Positions 1-11,376 of a stretch of 64,000 nt of DNA are shown here, piece after piece. The DNA comes from Xiphydria camelus (lineage: Eukaryota; Arthropoda; Insecta; Hymenoptera; Xiphydriidae): assembly GCA_963678675.1 (NCBI GenBank), contig OY783196.1, positions 25,212,827-25,276,826 of the forward strand. The letters run 5' to 3'. Position numbers and translations under genes: made by a program. How positions within the stretch are numbered: position 1 is the stretch's first letter; the number at the start of each line of letters is the position of its first letter. The notes below the pieces were generated by a model. That model had not been told where the DNA came from. It did not search any database and saw only the letters and a list, made by a program, of their open reading frames with translations.

Positions 1-2254
1 ATGATTCTCGTATATCTAATATACCTACTATAGATACGAGTATATCCCAAGTGACACAGTTCTTAGCGAAGGCTCAGCGATGTCGTGGAGCCGTAATTAC
101 TACATTTTAAAATATCCGATGCGAGCAGGGAGCAAAGCTTGATACTTATCTAACGACGTCACTGAGATGTAATTAATACATCAAAGCCCACGCCAACTGC
201 AAATATTTTAAAAATAATTAGAAACTCCCAACTATATTATGAGTTCCCATTTCAGGATCGATTAATGGAAAGAGAGATCGATCAAATTTCAAGAAAATAT
301 TTCAAATCCCTGACTCTTCTCTCACTTGTCTCGGCTTTTCATTTTTCCAATAGGGTCCTCTGTCAACATTATTGCGATTGGCAGTATTAAAACTGTTCGC
401 GAAAAGTTCTCAGTTAATTTCTAGTGATTTTTTGCTTCGAAAGAATTTAGAAACCATTCGGCAATATCTTTCTCAGGTCGAAAATAGGTTTTCATAAAGT
501 ATTATGATTAGCAATTTATTAATTGATCATTAAAATTGGAACCGATAACTGTCATGGCTGAGCATGTTTGAAATCGATTTGACAGGCACCAAAACTTTTA
601 GTTAGATTAGAAATATTGTGCACTTACGGAGAATGCGAGGTAATTTCCGACCTGTGTGGTTTGCTGCGCACTATTGATTCCAATATGTTTCACCGCAATA
701 TCTTGTTATTACACGGCGTTATTTTACTCAGGGCGTGTATGATGTGGTGGCAGACCGTTTTTCTAACATATAGAATATTTTGCTTTAGACCTCTCGCACG
801 AGTGCTGCATGTCACTTGGGGGTAATTATAAATTTTTTCTCTAATTTGACTGACAATAATATTTAAGAATGATATACTCTTGAACGTTACTACGCCAATG
901 AGTTTCACTATTTTACCGACAGCGATATCATTCTCAAATATTGCGCGAGAAAAATTTCTTCTACGAATTTTCAAAGTCCCTAGAACTGACAGAGAGCCAT
1001 TAAATATGTAGTCTTATATGAGGTGTAATGACTAAGAGGGCCGAAACAGAAAGAGACTAATTATGTTCAGAATTAGTACACTGACCAATGACACGACTTC
1101 TTACGATCCCCGTTCTTCGGAACCCACTCGGCTGTCAAATCTTCGTCGAAGTGAGGGAATCGTAGAAAGTCATACCATTGTGTGTGTGGTCAGTGTATAA
1201 TCTCCTTCTGTTTCAACCTTCTTGGCCATTACACCTTGTATAGTACACCAGATCCATCGTGATTAATACGTAATATGGTGTCGAGAATTATTAACGCGTA
1301 AGGTGCATAGTCGTTTCCGCTCGGAGGAAGTCGACGTGACCGACCTGGCCAGGAAATAGAAAGTAGCTCGGGGAACGGAAATCGAGCGCGAGGTGGTGGC
1401 TGCGACAGGCGTCCGTCGTTGCAGTGATACGGAAGTGCAGTAAATATTTCATATTAACACAGCGATCCGCCAGAGCGCACACACATATACAGTGTATTTT
1501 TACCAGCGTATTTGAGTGTGTGGGAAGCACGATCGATAGCGGGACGCCCTTCTTCATTTGCCCCTGCGTCGAACACACCTCCCTTCATAGGCGGTGAAAC
1601 AACCACCCTCAGCTCATCTGGGCCGAGTTGACAGTCGTGGGGTATCGAATTGGACGACGGTAAGTTCGGTATTTACTCGGCCGTCCTTGGTCAAGGTGGA
1701 CCGTGGGCTGTTGCACCGTTTATGTGTTCGATGTAGGGGAAAATGAAGGGGAGCAAACCGCAATTGGTCGCGCATTGGCCACACTTCGGTGGCGAAAAAT
1801 ACACCCTGTATAATAAATAACCAACGTCAATTCACTCCGATCAACGCGCGCTTTCCTGCAAATTACGTTTCGTGCTATCGCGAAATCAAGGAATAGGCGG
1901 CGGCAAAGGTTAACTGGTAACTGCATCGCGAAATTTTCGTAGGGTAAAAATTAGTTCGAATATGCTCAGAGCGAGTATAGATGAGAATCCGACTGTAGAA
2001 CTAGCGGGACGCGTGAGAGTGACTCGTGTATGTCTCGCTGCAAATCTTTTTGTCCGCTTGGAGTGTACAACGAGGGTGGCAACAAGCTCACCGGTACTAC
2101 AACTGAGTTCTCGGTCAAACTTGACACGCTTTCTAACACATGGATATTCTACGCGAAAGAAATTATAAATACATAAAATTATCCGTATGATTTATGGTCG
2201 TTGAATTACTACTTATTCTGCAATTTATTTTTTCATCGAAGATACGAGATACGT
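1..2254. other. AT-rich region without a recognised gene
   Basis: No reading frame here shows a domain or a convincing splice structure. A strong donor-like GACGACG|GTAAGT lies at 1653-1665 on the plus strand, after a more GC-rich 350-bp stretch that contains no long plus-strand frame. It could be the end of a 5' UTR exon of a gene to the right, for example the chitin-binding gene, but no partner acceptor can be assigned. Confidence 0.5.
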
Positions 2255-3292
2255 ATTAATTATGAGAAAATGATACGTTCACATAAAATGTTCATTTTGG
2301 ATGTACCTTTCAGGGAAAAATATATTAAAATTGTTTGCAATACTGAGACTAAATTTCACAGTATCAAACATAAACATGTGTTTCTCATCAAGAATGTAAT
2401 TTTTTATTTCAGTCTGTTTTATCCAAATTTCTAGATGAAATCATAAAATTTTTAACGTAAGCTGAAGTTCAGCTGAGATAGCTCATTTATTATTGAAGAT
2501 TTTAAAGTAAGAATCCTCTATCTAATAAAATCCAGCACGATATAATCGAAAGTCGTGGTCACCTATCACCATTAGTTAGTTGATAATCGATATCGATAAT
2601 CGAAAGTCGTAATCACCTATCCCCATTGGTTAGTTGATAATCGATATCAATATAGTATTCGATAGTTAAAGCGGGGAAATTCAATTTGATAAAATTAGTA
2701 TTGAAGTAAATGTAAATGTCGTTATGACATACGTTTTAGGCGTACGCTTGCGCGTGCAGATGGTCTAGTATGTATTTAAAAAAGCGTGTCTAATTTCGTA
2801 TTTAATTAACAATCGGTGTCCAGAAAAACGAAATGCAGACAAAGCGTTTATGGAACTGTTTTTGCGAATTGACATAGTTCCGAAAGCAAATAACGCACGT
2901 GTTTATAATGCAATGCAGACGTAGAGTCTATGATGAGTATCACCGATGCATAAAAAAAAATAAATAAAACAATTAAATTGAATGTGGATCATTTTTGATT
3001 GTACACGTTTCGTTGAATAAACGTTCCAACTTTAAAATCTTTATTGATAAATAATCTAGGTCTCGGCCCAATTTCAGCTCACGATTAAAAATCTTGTGAT
3101 TTCATCTAGAATTTTAAAAAAGAAAACCAGACTGAAATTAAAAATAACATTTATAAAAAAATACATTTATCGTATATGTTTGATGCCGTGGAATTTGCTA
3201 TTTCAGTATTCTAAACATTTTCAATATATTTTTCCCTGAAAGGTATATTCAAAATGAACATTTTATGTGAGCGTTATTTTTTCACAATTAAT
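2255..3292. mobile_element. About 1-kb foldback element with ~190-bp inverted arms
   Basis: The left arm (2255-2446) and right arm (3098-3292) are reverse complements with scattered mismatches. Matching blocks include TCACATAAAATGTTCATTTT, CCTTTCAGGGAAAAATATAT and TTCTAGATGAAATC. The spacer of about 650 bp has no transposase-like frame. This is a non-autonomous inverted-repeat element; its superfamily is undetermined because no clean target duplication was found. Confidence 0.75.
2541..2648. repeat. Two-copy 54-bp tandem repeat
   Basis: Two adjacent copies share the core AATCGAAAGTCG, then CACCTATC, CCATTRGTTAGTTGATAATC and GATATC, with a period of about 54 bp and a few substitutions. The repeat lies in the loop between the arms of the 2255-3292 inverted repeat. 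Confidence 0.75.
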
Positions 3293-3298
3293 AGTTGC

Positions 3299-3785
3299 CT
3301 ACACGGAGAAAAAAATTTGCTTGATCGAAATAAACGTACTTTTGGATAGTCAGTCCTAAGAGTACATTTATCCGAGTCAAAGGAATATCGATTTGATTCA
3401 AATAATATTTAATGAAATAAATAATATTTCTGTAGCTGAGAGGTAAATAGTCGTAACTCCAATTTTACCCAATATTGAGTTAATATCATTTTCAAACTAC
3501 ACTCCTTCAACTTGCTATTGTGGTAAAAATATCGTAAGTCCCGTTTTATTGGTTGCCAATATCTTTAGTTTTGAAAAGGTAGTATCTCCATGTATATCAG
3601 TGGGGTAAAGATAAAGTTGTTTTGCTCGCTACTGAAAACTTTCTTTTACGTACATACGATTGTTTACCTCTCTACTACAGATGTAAATTTGTCCAATCGA
3701 TATTCATTGTAATGAAACAAATGTGTTCTCAGGACTATTCAAAAATACGTTTCTTTCGACTAAATACATTTTTTTCTCAGTGTAG
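3299..3785. mobile_element. About 490-bp foldback element with CTACAC(G/T)GAGAAAAAAAT termini
   Basis: The left end reads CTACACGGAGAAAAAAATTT. The reverse complement of the right end reads CTACACTGAGAAAAAAATGT. Similarity continues about 100 bp inward, with shared blocks such as GAAAYAAACGTA, TTTTGRATAGTC and GAATATCGATTK. Small plus- and minus-strand frames inside are by-products of the arms. It abuts the 2255-3292 element. No transposase is present. Confidence 0.75.
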
Positions 3786-4080
3786 AAATCAGGCGATGAA
3801 GACTGCAAAGTGTTGCCGTCAAACATAACTGCGATAACGTTTATTGATTGAGCGGTTTGCAATAAATATGTATAATTAATGAAAGTTTTACCTCGTCGAA
3901 TACCACGAGAAAAAAAATAAACAAGATGAGCGACCTTAACTTCCAACGCCTTTCAAAACAGCATAATTTACCCCATATACATTTCATATTGGGTAACGTG
4001 AATGTACAAGATGAGAGACGAGTGCATAACATGAAAACAGGCGACGCCCAGAGTGCACAGATGAAACAGGTTCTATTGTA

Positions 4081-4345
4081 CAGTAGGGATCCAAGAATTT
4101 GAGCTCCCAGAAATTCGGGCATCCCCTACTTTCGTGCCCCCTCCCCGGTTACTCTGTTGGCATTCAAACGAGGATCACAATAGTTGGGACGGCCCATATG
4201 CAGCATACACACTTCTCTTCCGAGGTGTCTGCGTGCACTGAAAGCATACGTGAAGTATTCCCACCATTCATGAGTCACGCTTACGAGTGCGGGCTAGAAA
4301 TTCGGGCAGTGTCCCGATGATGCCCAAATTCTTGAATCCCTGCTA
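4081..4345. mobile_element. TA-flanked MITE, copy 1 (CAGTAGGGATCCAAGAATTTG termini)
   Basis: The element begins after TA with CAGTAGGGATCCAAGAATTT. Its right end, reverse-complemented, reads TAGCAGGGATTCAAGAATTT and is followed by TA. The interior shares blocks such as TGCGTGCACTGAAAG and CCACCATTCATGAGTCACGC with the copy at 59533-59721. The TA target and terminal pattern fit a Tc1/mariner-type non-autonomous element. Confidence 0.8.
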
Positions 4346-5528
4346 TATATAGGTACTTGAGACACAGTACAAATTTCACTGCGGCTTAGACGGCAAGATA
4401 TCAAAATTCGCTGGAAAGACAAAGCGTTAAGCAACATATCAAGTAAAATATCATCAAGAGCGTGAAGTGAACGTCTAATTGTTCGTCCCACACCTACTAA
4501 CTAGAAAAATGTCTGGTAATTTACTGAGATAACCCTTAGTGTGATAACGGTAAAAACAATCGCACCCCTTCTAATGGACATGAAATATTCCCCCTAACGC
4601 GACCTCCCTATCCCCCGTATCGCGACGTCGTAGAAAGTTCGACTGTATACAATGGCGCAAACACGCGCGGACGAGAACTGATTCCAACACCGAGGAAACG
4701 TCGATGTATGATATTTTCGCTGTTCAGCGCCCGCAGCTTTCCGCCGTTTAATTGGCCGGTATATTGTGGATCGTGCAATAAAGCGAAATCAAGTTGGCCG
4801 ATCGAACGAGCAAATCCGTCGGCGCACAGATATTTCAAACATGAAATGCACGGCGGCTGGTTCTGGTTCGAAAACAATTACATCCGTCCTCCATACCCCG
4901 TACAGCCTTTCTACTTTCGTCCGCCGTACAATTCTGTATACGAGGATACACGTACAAATATATGTATATGTATACATGAATGTACGCAAATGTGCGCTCG
5001 TCGGATCGAGGGAAAACAGCGGGATACTTCCCAATCGAACTTCTTAACGAGTTCAAACGTCCGAATAGGTTATCCGTAAGCCGATCGAATGGAGAGCTCT
5101 TTCGTCGGTTTAGAAATGTTGTACGAATGTGAAATACACGGGCACGATTACGTGGAGTACGCGAACATGTGGGAGCACTGGTTGCTCTCGATTAACTTGC
5201 TCCTTTTCTACTTTCGTCGATCGCGCGCTTTCGCTTCATCCGGATATTACATATTCGAAATGTCGGGGAGTCGTGCCGATCACACGGGCAGATGAAAAAT
5301 TCGATAGAATTCCGCTCTGTTTCTTCCCTCTAGCTCCCTTTCCACTCATCACTTCGCAGGTCACTTCTGCCCTTCCCTGCATCAGCCCGCACACTTGCTC
5401 GCACACACATACTCACGCCTTCTTATCTTACAATACACAGTGTTTTCTCAAGATGCGAGTCATACGACGGTATGCTATACCGCGCTTTGTAGACTGTAGG
5501 TTATATGCCATTGGCCCAAGAACTCTAA
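4346..5528. other. Intergenic stretch, no gene supported
   Basis: Moderately GC-rich from about 4600 to 5450. Several overlapping frames of 70-140 codons on both strands exist, but none shows a domain, a consistent codon pattern or a matching splice site. I treat them as chance openings in stop-poor sequence. Confidence 0.5.
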
Positions 5529-5670
5529 GGGCCGATATTACAATGTCAGGTTAAACCGAAGGTTACAGGTTACCGCTGGTTTTGGTATATTTCGTGTCAC
5601 ACGAACATATACCAAAAACAGCGGTAACCTGTAACCCCTTCGGTTTAAACTGACATTGTAATATCGGCCC
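5529..5670. mobile_element. 142-bp near-perfect palindromic MITE, copy 1
   Basis: The sequence starts GGGCCGATATTACAATGTCA and ends with its reverse complement. The arms pair almost throughout, leaving a small loop near 5597-5602. It is flanked by TAA on both sides, a 3-bp duplication as seen with PIF/Harbinger-like elements (family inference). A second copy at 59082-59221 is the reverse complement of this one across the loop. Confidence 0.9.
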
Positions 5671-8600
5671 TAATTGTAAGATTGGCTGCGATGGCGTGCA
5701 GTGCCCGGCAAACGCTTCGAAAAGAGATCCCTAATGTCTGATTCAGGCGATCAAACACTAGGAATCTTCTCCCGCAACGATCGGTGGACGCTGCTTGCAC
5801 GTCGTCACGGCCAAACATCGAGGTGCAAGCAATGTCCAGCAGTGTTTGATCGCCTACAGTCTCCAAAGCGTTATACAGTATACCGTCCTATGATCTACAT
5901 CCTGAAAATCATACTGTATGTATAGGGTGAATCATCAGAAAACCAGTCGCCAAGGATAACCGAGGACGGCTGAAGGCCGTTGCATCCCCCACGAAGAAAG
6001 ATGTGCCCAAGCAAGGAAAAAATAATGAGGTAACTCACAATAATTGATCGCTTCAGGCCACACACACCTATCCTCACGGAAAAAATTCTGATGTTGGATT
6101 AAAAAATTCAAAGTTGTAAATATAGGTATTTCTGCAAATGCAACTAAACTCTGTGTACGATTAATTATTCAATATGTAAACTGTATCCGATTCTGCTGTT
6201 AATTTTACATTTTTCTGGGAAATTTTACATTTTTTTCTGTTGTAGATTTAACATTACCCTATCAATGTAACAGTGCACCTGTCACGTAGTAAGCGCAAAC
6301 TAGGTTACAATTTGCAGGAATTGGTGTACTGTTTACATTAAATTTTTTTCCACGCTGGAACCTAAGCGACTCCTCCTATAATAACAACATTACAAAACTC
6401 ATATCAAAATCATATATTCGGTGGAATAGTCATTCCGTGTATATCGATTTACTCTCTCGATGGATATTGAGAATAAGAATAATACCTATTTGAAGAGAAC
6501 TCAAAGGTAGGCGAATCATACGTATGTACTTTGAAATTCGAAAGAAATTTCATTCGATATGGATGTCCACTCAGCGGGGATATTTTACATACATACCTAT
6601 CTTATTTTCATTCATGTCAAAGGTTCCTCGAAAAAGGATGGAATGAAAAGAAAATATGAATGAAATATACTGATGAAAACGGAAATGTAGACGTGGAGCG
6701 GAGGAAATATAAGAAGACGGTACAGATAGTTTATTGTCTTTCTCTCTATCCGTAGGATATAAGTAATTAAAGGGACGGGTAAAGAACCATTTTGCGCGAA
6801 TAGTGCCTATACTTTTGTGGTAGTTATGAGCACGCAACTGGATGCTTAACGGGAGATAACACGATGTCCGATGTTCACCGGATATTTGCTGAGAGTGTTC
6901 GATATTGTAATGACACGTTGCGGAGAGGTTGAAAATGCAGGGGCGATATACGAGTACGAAATATGGGTTGGGGTTTGCGTGCGAAATATAAAGTGGGGAA
7001 TGTCTAGTTGACATGTCCGTGGTGAGTCGTAATGAACCTAAACCTAAATTATTACAAATTACCGCTGGTGAATTTCGAACCGCTCTTTCGGAAGAATTTG
7101 AAACGATAAAAAGAAAGAACAATATTTTCATGCAATTTCTTTGCGATCCAGGGGAGAGAAGGGTTACTTGTTTCATTTCAACGAGTTTACGATTTATCTG
7201 ATTTTTCAAAATGCTTCCATTCGTGGTTGGTTGATTCGCGCTGAATAATTCATATGTATTAAATGGAGGGGGTTAATTGCTCTTGTTTGCCGGTCGAGGG
7301 GGCTAAAAATTTGTTTTTAATTAATAATTAATAAGCTAGGAAAGTTTTCGGGCGGCGGTATGATTCGTTGTAGTTGCATCTCTAGAACGAATGTATCTTT
7401 GGTTCGCCCACAGAGGCTGGAAACCATACGTGGTAATAATTCTGGGTGTTCAACTTGATGATTGAAATCATGAGTGATAAAAGCTTCTGCTAAATGTGAC
7501 GAGCTTCCCTTTTTCGTAATAAACACGACCGATCATTGTTAGAAATATGGTCCGGCTTTGTATATTAGGGACTTCGTGTTGACAACCTTTTGTACGTTTA
7601 ATCTCGACGCCTTTGCGCCTCCCCAAAAAATAATTATTTTGTATATCGAATGTTTAATTTTAACGAACTAGTTATATAAAATGTAAATCCTTATTATTTT
7701 TAGAGATTCTAAAATAGTTTTCCTAAAATTGAGAGTTACAAAAAAGCTTCAGACAAAAATTGTAAAAACAATAAAATCGTGCAATATTCACCAGAAATAT
7801 TTTTCTTCCCTCTCAATAATATTTTTTAATTCATTTTTTAAACACGTTTAAATCCAACATTTTGATCGAGTCCAAAATCTTAGTGAATCGCCTGTGATTA
7901 AAATATGCTTTCATTATGATTAAATTATTTGACCATTAGAGTGGATACACATGAGGTGGTGACAGATTCTCGACGACGATAGCATAAGGCACTTTTCCAT
8001 TCTCTTTTTATGTCATCTATAAAGTTCGCGCCTAAAATCAAAAACGCTAACGTAGAAAGTGGAAAACAGTTGATTTCCGGGAGAAAAATTAGTTCTCGCG
8101 CTTCCTTCGTTTGGCTAAGAGCCAACCAAATAAGTTATTACTTCGTCAATACTGAACGGAAGGTCGAAGGTTTTCAATTTTCGAAGCGATGGCGTGCGAA
8201 AGTAGGTCGACCTCATACTTCGAACTGTACGACCAGCAAGGAATACGATGCCGGTAAATTCAGCTGGAAAAGGTATGGTATAGTTATACGTTCGTCGCGG
8301 AGAGAATACATTTTCTCCACACAGCGTCACAAATTTATCGTCGCGAGGGAAACTAGGAGATGAAGTTAAAATTCAAAAGCGTCGATTAGCAGTTTCACCG
8401 GCGATCGTTCGTGATCGTCGTTTGACACGTAGCTGCGTAATTACACTAACTAATTATACAGCTACTTCGATTGGCGGCGGAGAAGCGACACTCAATAATT
8501 AAACTTTTAGTATTCCTTATAAAATACAGTATTAACTTTCAATTGTTATTGAAACAAACTGCTCGATTGGTGTTTTATCTTATGTTAGACACGATATGAT

Positions 8601-9336
8601 AAAAAGACACGTAAAATATACGTCTCGATTTGGCAAAACCGTCTGAAAAAGATCCAGTTAATGTTAACGTTAGTTTTCAAATTCCACGCGATACTTTCAA
8701 AGAAGAATTATTTCATTTATAAATAAAAATTCTCAATTTTCGAAAACAATTCATTAGGCCCCAAAAGTTTACGTTATATCAACTTTACTCATATATCAAA
8801 TCCCTACACTCTCACACTCCGTCGAATAAAAGTGGTTATACGCACCCGCACGTAATATAATGATACGCCCATGCGTTGCAACACATTTCTGATCTACCGG
8901 TCGCTCGACTTTCTCTTGCGGAAACAATTAAACCACGTACGATAAGTATATCGATCGACTCGATACGACTGGTACGTAAAAAGAGTCAAACCGTTACGCG
9001 TTACATTTCGAGATCCGTGGCGAGAGAGCCCGCGCATCTATATGTAAATCCCACGCGTCGAATTCGCGACGAAAAAATGTACGTTAACGTTGACAGGCAA
9101 AACGTCCGTCGCACGTTCGTCGCGTTTGAAATTTCCAATCAAGCCGAGCCAGAATTACCGACGGGTAGGTAATTTATTGCGCATGGTCCGAGATGAAGGG
9201 CCGTGTCAATATCGTTGCGTCGGTCCACCTGGCAAGGCATTTACCGCATTCGATTTAATTTCTTTTTCGTTCCGCAAAGGGCGAAAATCAATTCCACAAT
9301 ACCTGACTAGTTTTATTAAAAAATTTCCTATTAAGG
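5671..9336. other. Intergenic stretch with one possible decayed element
   Basis: No supported gene. At 6072-6355 the ends CACGGAAAAAATT and (reverse complement) GCGTGGAAAAAAATTT resemble short imperfect inverted termini, so this may be a decayed MITE. The longest frame, minus strand 6571-7209 (212 codons), has no recognisable motif and is about the length expected once by chance in a window this size. Confidence 0.4.
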
Positions 9337-9805
9337 ATCCAATCTGAGTTGGATTCACTACGGAAGCCGCCATGTTTTTTTCAAGATTTTAGATCCATTC
9401 TCATTTCCATATAAACAATCTTTCGCTAATAAACCATGGCTTTTCCGATAAAGGAGACTTTCGAATTGTTACACGTAGTCTTGGTTTAGTTAACAAATGT
9501 TCTTTTAATACAAATATTACTTCATGAAAAGTCCCTAGCACTCCCCGGAATGAACAAATCATTAATTACTGGACTACGATAGTTTACCGTGAAAAACAAA
9601 GACCACTTGTAACAATTTGATGGTCCTTTTTACCGGAAAAACCATACAGTTCGACAGTGAAATCATTTTTATTCGGAAATAAGAATGGATCTAAATTCTT
9701 GATAACCCTACCTCATGTTCATTATCCAGATAGACTCTGCATGTAAGAGTAGGTATACGTAAAACATGACGGCTTCACCAACTAGTACGGGATCCGTAAT
9801 CGCAT
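9337..9805. mobile_element. About 470-bp imperfect foldback element with GGATCC ends
   Basis: The left arm (about 9337-9490) and right arm (about 9580-9805) are reverse complementary with indels. Paired blocks include AAGCCGYCATGTTTT, TTTAGATCCATTCT and AACCATRGYTTTTCCG. The right arm carries an extra ~60 bp relative to the left. No coding sequence was found. Confidence 0.65.
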
Positions 9806-9966
9806 ATTTTTTTCAAAATCATTCTTACCTTTCCAAACGAGATTTGTTATAATAAATAATGAAGCGCGAGAAAAAAATTAAAACGTTTAACAAGATACAC
9901 AATTAATTGATAATTATAATTAACTATCTGATTTAGAAATAAAAACGAAGCTAGTATGACATTTAA

Positions 9967-10208
9967 CCCCTTGCACTATTTTCACGAGTCTGACTCGTGA
10001 TGAAAATTGTATGCCAAACTTGAATATCACGAGCCAGACTCCTTTAATTTCATGCCAAACGTGGATATCACGGGTCAGACTCGTTATTGACATTTCAGGC
10101 CAAATATGAATATCTCGAATCTTGATATTTAATTGTTTATTTATATTTGGCACGGCTTTCGAACGGGCTTGGCGCGGCTTTTTCCGAATTTCAGCATAGT
10201 GCAAGGGG
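9967..10208. mobile_element. TTAA-flanked 242-bp MITE with internal tandem repeat
   Basis: It is bounded by TTAA on both sides (9963-9966 and 10209-10212). The termini are CCCCTTGCACTAT and its exact reverse complement. The interior from about 9982 to 10115 holds three imperfect 41-45 bp direct repeats, each starting CACGRGYCWGACTC and ending in a GAATAT-like motif. TTAA targets and CCC-initial termini fit a piggyBac-like non-autonomous element. Confidence 0.85.
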
Positions 10209-10797
10209 TTAACCCTAAAATACGCAGCTAAACTATGCCATAACTTGTCGATGTTTCAAATATGCACCCTTTCGTTAGACTTCCTATTACTTACTTTCAA
10301 ATACCTCTTTGGAGGTAAAGATCGGACCACAATTTCATTTACGTAGTCTTATTTTCTATAGTTTAACACGCAATTTAAAAAATAAAGTTTAAAATCGTTG
10401 CAGAAAAGATACGAAGTTATAAACGCAATACGACAGTAGGGTATAGCATACCCTGGTTGTCTGTTAAAACGTTAAGATTTAGACGTCGCGTATTCCAGGG
10501 CTAGAGTTACGTAAGAGACCGTAGAGGATACTGTTGTTGGTTGTAACGGGAAGCTGGCCCCTCGTTCCCGCTAGTTTTTACAATGGAGAACAAACTTCCT
10601 ATTACGTCCGACACCGGTTTCCTCTACATAACATCTCAAAATTAAAACATACGCGTAAGTCCCATTAAAGCGTTAACAACGGGTTTCCACATACATCTTA
10701 AAAATTACATACTCGGAAATATCGTTTGGAAACTGTTAAATGAGATCTGTATGTTACAAATTTACACGTACGACCGCGTACGTAAATTAAATTTTAA

Positions 10798-11376
10798 CCC
10801 TTTGTCACTCGCTAGAAACCTATGACCTTAGACCCTGTCCAGACGAAGCGATTTACGCGCGATTCAAACAACGAAACGCGCGATTCAAGCATCGAAACGC
10901 GCTACTGCATCTGGACGGAATATATGAATCTCTAGTTGGTATATAGTCGCGCGATTTGAAACGCGCTACTCGAATCGCGCGTAAATCGCTTCGTCTGGAC
11001 CTGGCCTTAGGTGGTCGCATGGCGAGCGCTGAGCCGCCGTGCTAAGCGGAGCACGCTGTTGCCACATTACCGGCTACTTTGCACTGAACGGGAGACGAAT
11101 GTAAGTGCGTCGCGGCAACACTGTATCTCGAGTGTTCTTCGGAGAGCTACTCGCACTGGGCGGCTTGGCGCCGCTTTTCCGTTCGCTCGGACAATAATTA
11201 TCATTTTTTTAGTTGTGCAAGTGTATTTTTTGACAAATTATAGCCGCGGGCCATTTCAGAAATGTTTAAAGGAAGCATTTATATTTTTTTCGAATTTTTC
11301 TAATAGTAAAAAATATACAAAACCACTTGAAATCTAAAAACGGCGGCGCCGCGCTCATGTAGCGAGTGACGAAGGA
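10798..11376. mobile_element. TTAA-flanked 579-bp element with CCCTTTGTCACTCGC termini
   Basis: It is flanked by TTAA at 10794-10797 and 11377-11380. The left terminus is CCCTTTGTCACTCGCTA; the reverse complement of the right terminus is TCCTTCGTCACTCGCTA. It is much more GC-rich than its surroundings and contains a separate TIR element (10837-11000). No complete transposase is present; the internal 108-codon plus-strand frame at 11011-11337 has no recognisable domain. Confidence 0.75.
10837..11000. mobile_element. 164-bp MITE nested in the TTAA element
   Basis: The perfect terminal inverted repeat GTCCAGACGAAGCGATTTAC, continuing to about 27 bp, sits at both ends. Weaker similarity extends outward (CTTAGACCCTG versus CTTAGGCCAG on the opposite strand). 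The interior has several CGCGCGATT/ACGCGCTA motifs. It lies wholly inside the 10798-11376 element, so it inserted later or is a captured internal hairpin. Confidence 0.75.

Noticed and set aside
7013..7201. 62-codon plus-strand frame starting MSVVSRNEPK
   Set aside because: Reads plausibly, but lacks any homology I recognise, and splice sites and context are absent.
6571..7209. 212-codon minus-strand frame
   Set aside because: No domain, no splice or promoter context, composition typical of translated non-coding AT-rich DNA; a frame of this length is expected about once by chance in the window.
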